NCBI GenBank assembly: GCA_003164755.1
Contig: PLUB01000083.1
Span: 1-50,316 of the forward strand
Length of the DNA stretch: 50,316 bases
Direction: 5' to 3'
DNA from: Methanosarcina sp.
GTDB lineage: Archaea; Halobacteriota; Methanosarcinia; Methanosarcinales; Methanosarcinaceae
Positions 1 to 7,890 of this stretch are shown in pieces. The translations under genes and the position numbers were made by a program. Within the stretch, counting starts at the first letter, position 1, and the number at the start of each line of letters is the position of its first letter. The notes under the pieces were generated by a model. That model had not been told where the DNA came from and made no database searches. It was given only the letters and a program-made list of their open reading frames with translations.

Positions 1-23
1 TCTGAAGTTTTTGCAACGGAACC
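1..23. mobile_element. Possible IS terminus at left window edge
   Basis: Positions 8-23 read TTTTTGCAACGGAACC. The same sequence occurs inverted at the right window edge (50294-50310, GGTTCCGTTGCAAAAA), and the identity continues 5 bp inwards (AATAT). GGTTC-GTTGCAAA is reminiscent of IS6/IS240-type terminal repeats. If so, the element body lies outside the window to the left. This is inference; only the edge is visible. Confidence 0.35.
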
Positions 24-69
24 ATATTTTCTCTTTTACTCCCAATTTTCATCGTTCTCATTGAAAATT

Positions 70-140
70 AGATTCATTTTTAAGCTATTGCCGTATTGAA
101 AAAATATGGCATCCTTGTGTATATATATAGAAGTGGATCA
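70..140 (-). repeat. Family-2 repeat, copy A (partial, inverted)
   Basis: Read on the minus strand, this matches the family-2 element (better copies at 19898-20031 and 30187-30319): a CACTT-like start, then GATGT-like, a TATTTT-CAATA block and TTAAAAAT. It is strongly diverged and lacks the far end. Confidence 0.4.
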
Positions 141-677
141 AAATTCAACTTGAGGATCTAATCCAAATTCGAACTCCTAAATTTATTTAGTTTTTTATGT
201 TTCAATTATAGCAGCATTGATATTTTGTTTTTTCACGTCTCAAAAGCTTCGGTAAAATTCGACTTATCTGTTTTCCATAAATCTGAAATTCAAGATTATG
301 TGCTTTGTCCTGTGGATCCTAGTTCGATTATTTTTTCAATATTTCCCACCCTAATCTGGTATGTACCTAATTACATTGAGGAAGTGTCCATAGTTTGAAT
401 CTAATTTCCACTTGAATCAGCTCTGATTGTATGGAATTCAGTAAGCGTAATGTACAAGTAGAAGACTTGCCGCTGACATTATCGTAGATGTGAACTCGTA
501 ATTCAAGGGTGTGATATATGTGCGATTTATGGTCGCGATTCTTCCAGAACCATCTGACTGGGAGTTGAGCTATATGATTTTTTATATCGCCAAGTGCAAA
601 TTCTGTATTCCATAAGCCTTAACAGTAAAACAATCTGTATCGATGGGATTTTTATACCATCAACAAAGAGTTGATAT
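141..677. other. Gene-free AT-rich stretch
   Basis: No coding frame or RNA gene is supported. Around 500-640 there is weak similarity to 15600-15690 (the 'attctgtattccataa' block), the sequence beside another family-2 copy. This suggests old mobile-element debris. Confidence 0.3.
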
Positions 678-866
678 CTACTCTCGGAAACAGGGGCACT
701 CTTTTAAAAAATAATTTGGGCATTTATACTCTCTCCCGGTGATGCAGTGCAATTCATTGTCACGAAATCTCATGGCACTAATTTTGATGGAGAAATATTC
801 CTTATAATCAAAGCTTCTGCTGGATAAATAAGCAATCCAAATAAAAGAAATGTAGATAGCAAACAA
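678..866 (-). CDS. Small hypothetical protein with N-terminal membrane helix
   Basis: About 62 residues from a TTG start. The N-terminal 15 residues are hydrophobic (FAIYISFIWIAYLSS), then a polar part carries four cysteines near the C-terminus (CITGREYKCPNYFLKECPC). It follows the 69-residue membrane protein at 938-1147 on the same strand by about 70 bp, so the two could be co-transcribed. No ATG and no clear ribosome site are present, and an in-frame TAA lies a few codons upstream, so the N-terminus may be damaged. Function unknown; it may be a decaying gene. Confidence 0.35.
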   Translation of the reverse strand: MFAIYISFIWIAYLSSRSFDYKEYFSIKISAMRFRDNELHCITGREYKCPNYFLKECPCFRE

Positions 867-937
867 AATATAGGCTTTTTACTTCTTAATATTACAAATT
901 TACATGTGTCTTATTTAAACCCCTATCTAATTTGGAG

Positions 938-1147
938 TTAAATAATAGCTCCAAGTTTGTAAAAGATGATCGCTGCAAGACAAAAAAGTAGAGGTGTAAT
1001 TGCCAGATTAAAAGAACTGTTAAGAGATGTGTTCCATGCTTCAGATGATAGCAGAACCTCTTTTAAAGAAAGAAGTATTATAAGCCCTAAAATTACTGAA
1101 GTACCATAAGGAATTATAGCATTATAAGATATGGTACTTAGTAACAT
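938..1147 (-). CDS. Small two-helix membrane protein (hypothetical)
   Basis: 69 residues. Two hydrophobic segments, about residues 11-28 (IPYGTSVILGLIILLSL) and 48-66 (ITPLLFCLAAIIFYKLGAI), are joined by a polar loop (LLSSEAWNTSLNSS). The ATG at 1147 is preceded by GTTGGAGTCTTT, a good Shine-Dalgarno with about 6-nt spacing, which supports a real gene. It resembles small conserved membrane proteins I associate with Methanosarcina genomes, but I cannot name a family. Function unknown. Confidence 0.55.
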   Translation of the reverse strand: MLLSTISYNAIIPYGTSVILGLIILLSLKEVLLSSEAWNTSLNSSFNLAITPLLFCLAAIIFYKLGAII

Positions 1148-1479
1148 AAAGACTCCAACATGTTATAAAATATCTCCACTTAATCAATACTATAGTTTAG
1201 TATAAATAACTTTTCGACCCGTCTACTAAATCTTAAACAGCTATGAATTCATTTATTAAAGCTTTAATTTTAATAAAGCTGCTTATTTAAATAAAGTTCA
1301 ATTACAGTTTTAATAATGACTTTTTTAAACAAAGATGATATTTCTAACATGAAAGTATGTGACTAAACTAGTTACTTAAGTACTCTTTCTCCCTCCTCTT
1401 TTTCCAGAATTCCGATCATTTAAATAATCACGTTTATATATCTATCAACTTAGGATATCTCAGTCTCAAGAATCTCCTT
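1148..1479. other. Gene-free AT-rich stretch
   Basis: No coding frame is supported. It would contain the promoter of the 938-1147 gene; a TATA-like TTTATAACATG lies just upstream of its ribosome site at about 1155-1170. Nothing else is recognisable. Confidence 0.3.
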
Positions 1480-1935
1480 TTTTTGAGTTTTTTCTTACGA
1501 TTAAAGAACTCTTTTAAATTGCTACTTTTTTTCCTGCTGATGCTTGAGTAATTTGAGTTAGGCTCCATCTTGCTTCCTTTGATTCACTTGTTATAAATTT
1601 ATAGTTGTAAAATTTATTCCTAGACAGATACCCATCCGGAATCATTCCAAGCTAACGAGCAAGCTTATCCCTGAAAGAAAATTCTTGTTATTGCCTATTT
1701 CAACAATTCAAGTTGTTGAACCAATTTTCCCAATATCTTGGACCGATATTATAAATTTTATCTCAAATTTAATTTCATAAGTATAATTATACATTTCTCT
1801 TTCCAAACATTCGATTTCGTCGACAAGATGGTTCATAAGATTTAGAAATGTCTGAAGCCTAAACCCAGCGCTTTGAGATCTTTCTATGTCCTGATTATCT
1901 CTGATCTTAAAACCTTTTTTACGAACATTTGGCGA
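1480..1935 (-). pseudogene. IS110-family transposase remnant (C-terminal part)
   Basis: On the minus strand, broken frames read like the C-terminal half of IS110/IS116/IS902 transposases: MNHLVDEIECLEREM, then FIISVQDIGKIGSTT, a TGA stop, IVEIGNNKNF, then LGMIPDGYLSRNKFYNYK and SKEARWSLTQITQASAGK. These fit the LTSIPGIG...AEIGDI..FPS...LA...G..P block and the helix after it. Stops and frameshifts make it non-functional. About 170 bp (1670-1850) match 7130-7310 in inverted orientation, including one stretch of 72 identical bases. Confidence 0.75.
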
Positions 1936-1948
1936 AGGGCTTTCGATA

Positions 1949-2039
1949 GAGGATTTAGATAAATTCCTATATTTATTTATATGCTTATAAATATCATATT
2001 AATGACTCATGAAAATCAGAGGTTTATCGAAATTCTCTT
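1949..2039 (-). repeat. Family-1 palindromic repeat, copy 1 (upstream of galU)
   Basis: Left arm GAGGATTTAGATAAATTCCT; right arm ATCAGAGGTTTATCGAAATT. The core is AT-rich with TTTATATG and CTTATAAAT. It ends 57 bp before the galU start, so galU transcription may begin in it. The asymmetric block next to the arm (CTCATGAAAATCAG) places this copy in the minus orientation relative to the copy at 43725. Confidence 0.75.
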
Positions 2040-2096
2040 AAATCAGCTATGAGAATAATAGTTTCACATGATTTTCTTTTTAACTGAGGGTTCATT

Positions 2097-2987
2097 TTGA
2101 GAGTTAAAAAAGCACTTATCCCAGCAGCTGGCCTTGGAACCAGATTCCTACCGGCCACCAAGTCAATGCCAAAGGAAATGCTTCCAATCATTGACACTCC
2201 TGTGATACAGTATGTTGTAGAGGAAGCTATAGATTCCGGAATCAAAGATATCATAATTATTACAGGTCGGGGTAAAAGAGCAATAGAAGATTATTTCGAC
2301 GATTCTCCTGAGCTTGAAATGTATCTAACACAAAGAAATGACACTGAACTCCTTAAACTGGTCAGGGACGTTTCTTCACTTGTGGATATCCATTATATCC
2401 GTCAGAAAGAACCAAATGGGCTTGGAGATGCAGTCCTCAGAGCAGAAAAACATATCGGAGATGAGCCTTTTGCTGTGCTTCTAGGGGATGATATCATTGT
2501 GAATGACAAACCCTGCACTGCCCAACTCATTGAGAATTTCGAAAAATATGGGAAATCTATTATCGCAGTCGAAGAAGTTTCTTATGAAAAACTGAGCAGT
2601 TATGGGATTATAAAAGGAAAATTTATTGACGATTCACTTTATTTACTTGAAGACATTATCGAAAAACCATCCCCTATGTCTGCTTTTTCAAATATAGGGG
2701 CAGTTGGTCGTTATGTATTCACCCCTGAAATCTTTGATTGTATAAGGAGTGCGGGAACAGGGTTCAAAAGCGAAATTCAGCTTACAGATGGAATCAGACT
2801 CCTGAATAAATCTCAGAAAATATATGCTTACAAGTTCAAAGGAACAAGATTCGATATCGGAGACAGACTAGGATACATAAAAGCAATAGTAAATTTTGCC
2901 ATTAAAAACGAAAATCTGAAAGAAAACATAATTGAATACATGAAAGAAATCCTCGAAATTGAAAAGGAGACGGAAACGAAATTATAA
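2097..2987 (+). CDS. galU: UTP--glucose-1-phosphate uridylyltransferase
   Basis: Makes UDP-glucose from UTP and glucose 1-phosphate in the cytoplasm, feeding surface polysaccharide and glycoprotein synthesis. 296 residues, normal for the family. The N-terminal nucleotide-binding signature is intact (KKALIPAAGLGTRFLPATKS, then PKEMLPIIDTP); further motifs are GLGDAVLRAEKHIGDEPFAVLLGDD (uridylyl-transfer site) and a C-terminal FDIGDRLGY. The start is TTG at 2097, since the conserved N-terminus begins there and GAGG precedes it. No operon partner exists: both sides are IS debris and repeats, so the gene is isolated. The bacterial-type GalU family is common in methanogens. Confidence 0.95.
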   Translation: MRVKKALIPAAGLGTRFLPATKSMPKEMLPIIDTPVIQYVVEEAIDSGIKDIIIITGRGKRAIEDYFDDSPELEMYLTQRNDTELLKLVRDVSSLVDIHYIRQKEPNGLGDAVLRAEKHIGDEPFAVLLGDDIIVNDKPCTAQLIENFEKYGKSIIAVEEVSYEKLSSYGIIKGKFIDDSLYLLEDIIEKPSPMSAFSNIGAVGRYVFTPEIFDCIRSAGTGFKSEIQLTDGIRLLNKSQKIYAYKFKGTRFDIGDRLGYIKAIVNFAIKNENLKENIIEYMKEILEIEKETETKL

Positions 2988-3288
2988 TTAAGTATTAAGA
3001 GAGTCAAATATCCTTTATTCTAAAATCGGTTAGATTTATTGAATTTTTGCACACTATATATCTATTTGTTCTCTTAGATGGTCTATATCGTTCTACACAG
3101 GGTAATTATTATATTTTTAATCTCGTATTTTATCTATAGGGTAAATATTTATATCTGTTGACTCTGACCTTCTGCAAATTTATGACAAATTTGTTAATTT
3201 TCGTATCAATATATTAATAGACAAAGTGCAGAATTTTTTTTCGGATTTTCTTATGTTTGCCACAATACATTCTTTTGATAATCAATGA
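2988..3288. other. Gene-free AT-rich stretch after galU
   Basis: About 300 bp of very AT-rich DNA with no supported gene. Several T-rich runs (for example 3232-3242) could terminate galU transcription in the archaeal manner, but no particular site stands out. Confidence 0.25.
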
Positions 3289-4270
3289 GTCTTTTCTGGC
3301 ATTTGTGATGAACCTGAAATTGAAAAAGTGATTGATGAAGTGATGTTCAAATTTGGGCAGCACAAATTAACTCACGACTTGTTGATCCTGGAATGTGCAT
3401 CTACTCTTAATGATACTGTGTCTAGACGAACCCTTGATAGATTCATGAAGAAAAATTTACTCAACTTTGCATGAAATTTGCCTTGTAAATGATGGAAATT
3501 GTCAATATCAAAACTCAACTTCTAAATTGTGGCACCACAGCTTTTATAATTTTTAGAGACTACAAAAATATCGATGGCAAATCTCCATTGAAATTACATA
3601 AGGAAGATTTTGATAAATCCCTATTTTTTATAACATCTTTATGAATAATATCTAAACCATGAAAAATCAGAAGTTTATTGAAATCTTCTATGGTCATGCA
3701 AAAGACATTAAAGATAAATGTCAGCGTTTTGAGTTTAAAATAATCACAAATCAGTATTTATCCAACTATTTCAAAGGCTTAATCCTGCAATGCATCAGAC
3801 AAAGAAACATAGACTGGAACTTATAAAAATACTCTGGGACATATACAGTCTAATGGCGATGTTTTCTGCATAGTTGATATCGCTATATATCCTGAAAAGA
3901 ACATCAAATCAATAAGAAAAGAAATGGAATTGAGAACTCGTATCTCTTAAACACTCAATATTTCCAAAAAATTTGTTGGCATTTGATATTGGGTTCAAAT
4001 AGAAAATGGATCCAAGATATTAATTTTACGAAACTATTGTTAAATATGGTGCTATCAAACAAAAAGGGTAGTCACTCAACTCCACAGATATGCAAAAAAA
4101 GGGAATTACTTATGAAAAAAAACTCAAGAGAATGATTACGGAATCTTAGAAAGATCTCAAAGAACTAAAGAATATAAAGTTTGCCTGTGAAAAGGATTTC
4201 AAAGCTCTACTGATCCGGTATGAAATAGGATTAAGAAACTGTCGAATAAAAAAGAAATTTATTAATAAAT
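3289..4270 (+). pseudogene. IS1634-family transposase remnant, split by a family-1 repeat
   Basis: Broken frames resemble IS1634-type transposases. 3289-3474 reads VFSGICDEPEIEKVIDEVM..., like the N-terminal 'agiCdelglve.id' region. About 3850-3960 reads DVFCIVDIAIYPEKNIKSI, like the 'VADAALYSEENLK' catalytic block. About 4090-4240 reads KKGITYEKKLKRMITES then KFACEKDFKALL, like the conserved E/K-rich segment with FACEKDA. There are many stops and frame changes. A family-1 repeat (3603-3688) lies in the middle, so it probably inserted into the element. The N-terminal assignment is weaker than the central one. Confidence 0.6.
3603..3688 (-). repeat. Family-1 palindromic repeat, copy 2
   Basis: Left arm GAAGATTTTGATAAATCCCT and right arm AGAAGTTTATTGAAATCTTC are near-perfect complements, with an AT-rich core (TTTATAACATCTTTATGAAT). 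It sits inside the IS1634 relic, between the N-terminal and central coding remnants. Confidence 0.75.
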
Positions 4271-4572
4271 TAAATTACTAGCTAAAAAACCAACTAACTG
4301 ACAAAATTATTGAATAAAATTAGGTGATTACATAAATAAATTAAATTTGTGATGAAGTACCCCGCTACAAGTAATGGAGCATGTCACGCCACTGCTCTGA
4401 ATATAAAAAGAATTATTCAAAAACAAATATCTTTATTCGCCTACCTGATTCTCTTTCTTCCTGATTTCCCTGATTTTCAACCTAGTTCTTAATGACATCG
4501 AAAGTCGTACTATTCCCCTTTTCCATTGTAGCTTCCATCAATAAAAAGTTTACAATCTAACAGCTAATTTTT
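4271..4572. other. Gene-free stretch
   Basis: Nothing coding or structural is recognised. The beginning may still be the 3' end of the IS1634 relic. Confidence 0.25.
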
Positions 4573-4661
4573 AGAGAATTCGATATACTCCAAATTTCTT
4601 CAAATACTTATAAATAATGTTTAAATATTTCATAAAAATCAGAGGTTTATCGAAATCTGTT
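4573..4661 (-). repeat. Family-1 palindromic repeat, copy 3
   Basis: Right arm ATCAGAGGTTTATCGAAATC matches the family well; the left arm (AGAGAATTCGATATACTCC) is degenerate. The core has ACTTATAAATAATG. It lies directly upstream of the small frame at 4691. Confidence 0.65.
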
Positions 4662-4690
4662 TCAGAATTTTCTATGAAATTTTTCATGCT

Positions 4691-4957
4691 GTGATATATA
4701 TAATAATCTTAGAATCTGTATCACTCTTGCAGGATAATATCTTGGTTCAGCACCAACTAAAAGATGTACATGATCACATCATTACCGATTGCATCGAACT
4801 CAAAACAGTATCTTATATCAATTTCAAAGTAGATCTATTTCAAATAGTTGATGATATATTGTATGTACAAAATTATTTAGATATCTCATACAAAAAATAT
4901 TGTGATATCTTACTTTCTAGATTCAATGGTTTGCATGATTATAGTTCCATTTCATAA
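4691..4957 (+). CDS. Hypothetical small protein (doubtful)
   Basis: An open frame of 88 codons from a GTG, just after a family-1 repeat. The composition is plausible for a soluble helical protein (LLQDNILVQHQLKDVHDH, then YVQNYLDISYKKYCDILLSR), but no family is recognised and no ribosome site is evident. It sits among IS relics, so it may be a fragment of a mobile element or a chance frame. Confidence 0.2.
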   Translation: MIYIIILESVSLLQDNILVQHQLKDVHDHIITDCIELKTVSYINFKVDLFQIVDDILYVQNYLDISYKKYCDILLSRFNGLHDYSSIS

Positions 4958-5069
4958 TACAAAAATAGTTAAAAATATATTTGCGGAGTATTCGACTGGA
5001 ATAAGTGTAATAAGCTAGTTATCCAAAGTTAATCCCATAGATTAATTCCGCAAACGAAGAGAGAAAAAG

Positions 5070-5090
5070 ATTTCACTCCCTAAGTGAAAT
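5070..5090 (-). terminator. Hairpin plus T-run downstream of pcc1
   Basis: An 8-bp perfect stem, ATTTCACT / AGTGAAAT, with a 5-nt loop. On the minus strand it is followed by CTTTTTCTCTC. It lies about 60 bp past the pcc1 stop codon and looks like an intrinsic-type terminator for the Brix-Pcc1 transcript. Confidence 0.45.
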
Positions 5091-5150
5091 TCAGGGACCA
5101 CAGCGCTGAGAATTTATCAAAAAGCCGACTTCCTAGTGGGTTAATTGGCA

Positions 5151-5399
5151 CTATTGGATTTCAGCTGTTGCTTCAAGGATTTCCTGGGCAATCTGGATGA
5201 GTCTGAACCATGTATTGATAGCTGAGCGAAGGGAGACTAAATCTTCGGCTTTTATTCTCAGTACCAGATTATTTGCGTCCTCAAGAAACAGGCATATTTC
5301 AGATCTTCCTGAAAAAGAATCATTAAGTTCGGGCAGCACAACCCTATAAATAGGTTCTGCAGTTTCGGTTTCAAAAGTAAATTCTGCGAAAAGTTTCAG
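5151..5399 (-). CDS. pcc1: KEOPS complex subunit Pcc1
   Basis: Small subunit of KEOPS, the complex that makes t6A37 in tRNAs reading ANN codons. Reading back from the stop gives an 82-residue protein: LKLFAEFTFETETAEPIYRV, then RSEICLFLEDANNLVLRIKAEDLVSLRSAINTWFRLIQIAQ. The A.D..SLR...NTW.RL motif and the length fit Pcc1. The N-terminal strand KLFAEFTF is needed for the fold, but the only codon placed to start it is CTG at 5399, 6 nt after AGGAGG. No ATG, GTG or TTG lies upstream before an in-frame TGA; the GTG at 5339 would remove the first 20 residues. The stop is TAG. It follows the Brix-domain gene (gap about 110 bp), a known archaeal neighbourhood. Confidence 0.8.
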   Translation of the reverse strand: MKLFAEFTFETETAEPIYRVVLPELNDSFSGRSEICLFLEDANNLVLRIKAEDLVSLRSAINTWFRLIQIAQEILEATAEIQ

Positions 5400-5510
5400 G
5401 AAATTCCTCCTTGTGAAATTTGTTTCTCAAAATGAACCCAAAAATAAACTTGTAACTTTGCTTTGTAAATCTATTTTTGAAAATTACGTTCAAAAATAAG
5501 GGTTTCGAGG

Positions 5511-5984
5511 TCAGTATTTTTTAAAACCTTTGATACTAAGACTAAATAGGCACTTTCCGCTACCCATAAAATAAATATCCTTCCCTTCTATAACTATCAA
5601 AATGGAACGAGAAGTAAATTCATCTATTTTATCGCTTTCAATCCTTTTGAATTGGAAAAATAACTCAAAAGCTTTCGCAATCTCTCCTTGGCCTATGAGT
5701 ATGGGCTTAACATCTGAAAACAGATACGAATCGATTCTCTGAGAATACCAGCCCACAAATCTGAGCGAAAAAAGAAGCTTTCTGCTTCCATCATAAAAAC
5801 TGAGTTCCCCAGGATTTCCATGGTACTCTCCTACGACTATGAAGGGACCATTCTGTGTGAACTCCATAAGTTCCTGCATGCCCATTTTTCCACGCGTTAT
5901 CCGTCTACAGGCTATAAACCTCGAAAGCAACTTGCAAAGCAACCGGGTCTTTGGAGAAGGTTTTCGAGAAGAGGTAATTAACAT
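5511..5984 (-). CDS. Brix domain-containing ribosome biogenesis protein (Imp4-like)
   Basis: 157 residues, the size of archaeal single-domain Brix/Imp4 proteins, which act in pre-rRNA maturation. It begins [20 protein letters not shown], the typical 'TSRkPs..tR.f...La' start, continues with RGKMGMQEL and [18 protein letters not shown], and ends in the [11 protein letters not shown] strand. The start at 5984 has GGAAGAGG directly upstream. It lies upstream of pcc1 on the same strand. In other archaea this pair usually sits with rpl37Ae/rpoP and prefoldin genes; none are found here, and the upstream side runs into IS debris. Confidence 0.8.
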   Translation of the reverse strand: MLITSSRKPSPKTRLLCKLLSRFIACRRITRGKMGMQELMEFTQNGPFIVVGEYHGNPGELSFYDGSRKLLFSLRFVGWYSQRIDSYLFSDVKPILIGQGEIAKAFELFFQFKRIESDKIDEFTSRSILIVIEGKDIYFMGSGKCLFSLSIKGFKKY

Positions 5985-6180
5985 CCTCTTCCTGATAAGG
6001 TAAGAGTATTTTTTACTTTCGCTCTGTTATACAACCATTTTTATCTTAACTAATCTAATATTTCACTAGTCCGTGATCTTTGATTTCAAAAGCAGATATG
6101 ATTCTTTAACCTCATTTAAATTTATGGACAACACAGTGCATCTTTTCCCAGCAAATGATAATCACATACATTTGTGAGTG

Positions 6181-6250
6181 CCCACTTCCAGAAGATGTGC
6201 ACAAAAATACCAGCTGATTTCTCAATATTGCAGTAGCTTAAAAACAAACA
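6181..6250 (+). repeat. Family-2 repeat, copy B (5' part)
   Basis: CCCACTTCCAGAAGATGTGC starts the element; ATTTCTCAATATTGCAGTA and CTTAAAAA follow, as in the better copies. It leads directly into IS110 relic sequence. Confidence 0.55.
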
Positions 6251-6299
6251 TGAAATTCTTCGAACAACAACCTTAATTAAATGAAAGTGTCATCCACCT

Positions 6300-7335
6300 T
6301 TTTTTTTTGAAAATTGAATCCATCGTTATTTTAGCTAGGGAGTTTGTTCTAATTTTGGTTATCAAATCAGTCTAAATAATCTTCAATGACTCGACAGCTA
6401 ATGTTAAAATTTGTTTTGATTACGGTTGTTAAATTGGCTTTTTAGCCGATTTCACTGCCTCAAAAAAAGAATTTATCAAAAATAATCGAAAGAGTAAACA
6501 GTCTTGTGGTTTAGACATTTCCAAACTCTCTTCCATTGCTAATATCCTCAGCATATGCAGTGGAAAGCAGCATCAATTTTTAGCTAGAGATTATGGATTT
6601 TTAGCCCCTAAAAGTTGGAGCATATAAGAAAAATGTGACGTTTCTACATCTGAATTAACAAGCAATTTTTTGGTATCCATTTTATAATTCATCGATAAAG
6701 ATCTCACTGCTATAGTTGGAAATGCACAATATATAAAGGTATTTCTACACAAAAAACAGATAAGATGATCTGTAAATCATTGAAGGAATTGCACTCAACA
6801 ACATGATTCAGGTATCAAGGGTTTTTCCCAAAAGATCATAAAGAATTTCGTTTATACATTTGGATTCGCCATAAACTTGTACCAAAAAAAATCTATATCT
6901 AAAATGAAGCTTGCCCTATTCTCGTACCTAAAATATTTAATTTAAATGATGTGCTGACAGATATTTTTGGCAAAAAAGGTATAGTAATTATTTCAGGAAT
7001 CTCTTCCTGGAAGGCCGTCAACCAAATCATAGAAAGCATTTTCCCAAAATGTTCGTGATAAAGGTATTCTGATAAGATGAACCAGGGTCTGAAAAATATC
7101 TAAATCGTTGCTTTAAAGCTTCAAACACCTCTATACTATATGAACCACCTCGTCGATGAAATCGAATGTTTGGAAAAAGAAATGTATAATTCTACTTATG
7201 AAATTAAATTTGAGATAAAGTTTATAATATCGGTCCAAGATATTGGGAAAATTGGTTCAACAACTTGAATTGTTGAAATAGGCAATAACAAGAATTTTCC
7301 TTCAGGGATAGGTTTGTTTCATTGCTTGTAGTATT
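6300..7335 (+). pseudogene. IS110-family transposase remnant, nearly full span
   Basis: Successive broken frames follow an IS110 transposase in order: around 6650-6780 'TAIVGNAQYIKVFLHKKQ' (like 'vvvNA.hvKnvpGrKTD'); around 6820-6900 'FFPKDHKEFRLYIWIRHKLV' (like 'fvPd..ireLR.ltR.R.kLv'); 6930-7060 'LNDVLTDIFGKKGIVIISGI' (like 'l.svlsdvfG.sg..ileal'); 7140-7310 'MNHLVDEIECLEKEM...IISVQDIGKIGSTT' stop 'IVEIGNNKNFPSGI'. There are many stops and frameshifts. The 3' 170 bp are nearly identical to the inverted copy at 1670-1850. The 5' part (6250-6700) is paralogous to 15690-16160. Confidence 0.75.
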
Positions 7336-7564
7336 TCCAAATTTGCACTTATCTAATGATAAATTATACAAATGTGTACTCACAAAAAGAGGATAAGAGG
7401 TATAAAAGGGGAAAGCTTTTTTGTGTTTATTTTTTCTCGTGTTTATTCAACGCCAATTGACTTAAATATACATGTTTATATCTAGAATTGTATATATAAT
7501 TGATATTGATTGTTACTATTACTATCATTTTTATAATATAAGGATTCCCTCGTAAGTTTACTGA

Positions 7565-7655
7565 GGGGATTTCGGTAAATCTCCTATTTTCACCAGCCAT
7601 TTATATACAATTTATACGACTACGACAAAATCGAGGGTTTATCAAAATTTTCTTT
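7565..7655 (+). repeat. Family-1 palindromic repeat, copy 4 (upstream of leuA)
   Basis: Left arm GGGATTTCGGTAAATCTCCT, then TTTTCACCAGCCATTTATAT, then right arm GAGGGTTTATCAAAATTTTC. The core contains TTTATATACAATTTATA. It lies about 240 bp upstream of the leuA-type gene with no other gene between. Confidence 0.7.
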
Positions 7656-7890
7656 GGTTAACTAAAAACTGAAAACACTATGGTACATATGTTTAAGAGG
7701 AGTTCTCAAAGATTCCTACATAAATTTGGATATTTTTAGGAAAAGCTGGGTTTCTGAGAAAAGATATATGTAATATGTGATAATAAAATTGCCTATGTGA
7801 AATAGGATCAAATAATATATCAAACAAATTATATTATTTTCTCATCTCGCAGAATAAATTTATCGTAAATAAATTCAAGATTGAGGGATT

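Noticed and set aside
1640..7310. TCAACAATTCAAGTTGTTGA palindrome as a possible operator or recombination site
   Set aside because: It lies inside both IS110 transposase relics, in the AEIG block, and is explained as decayed coding sequence.
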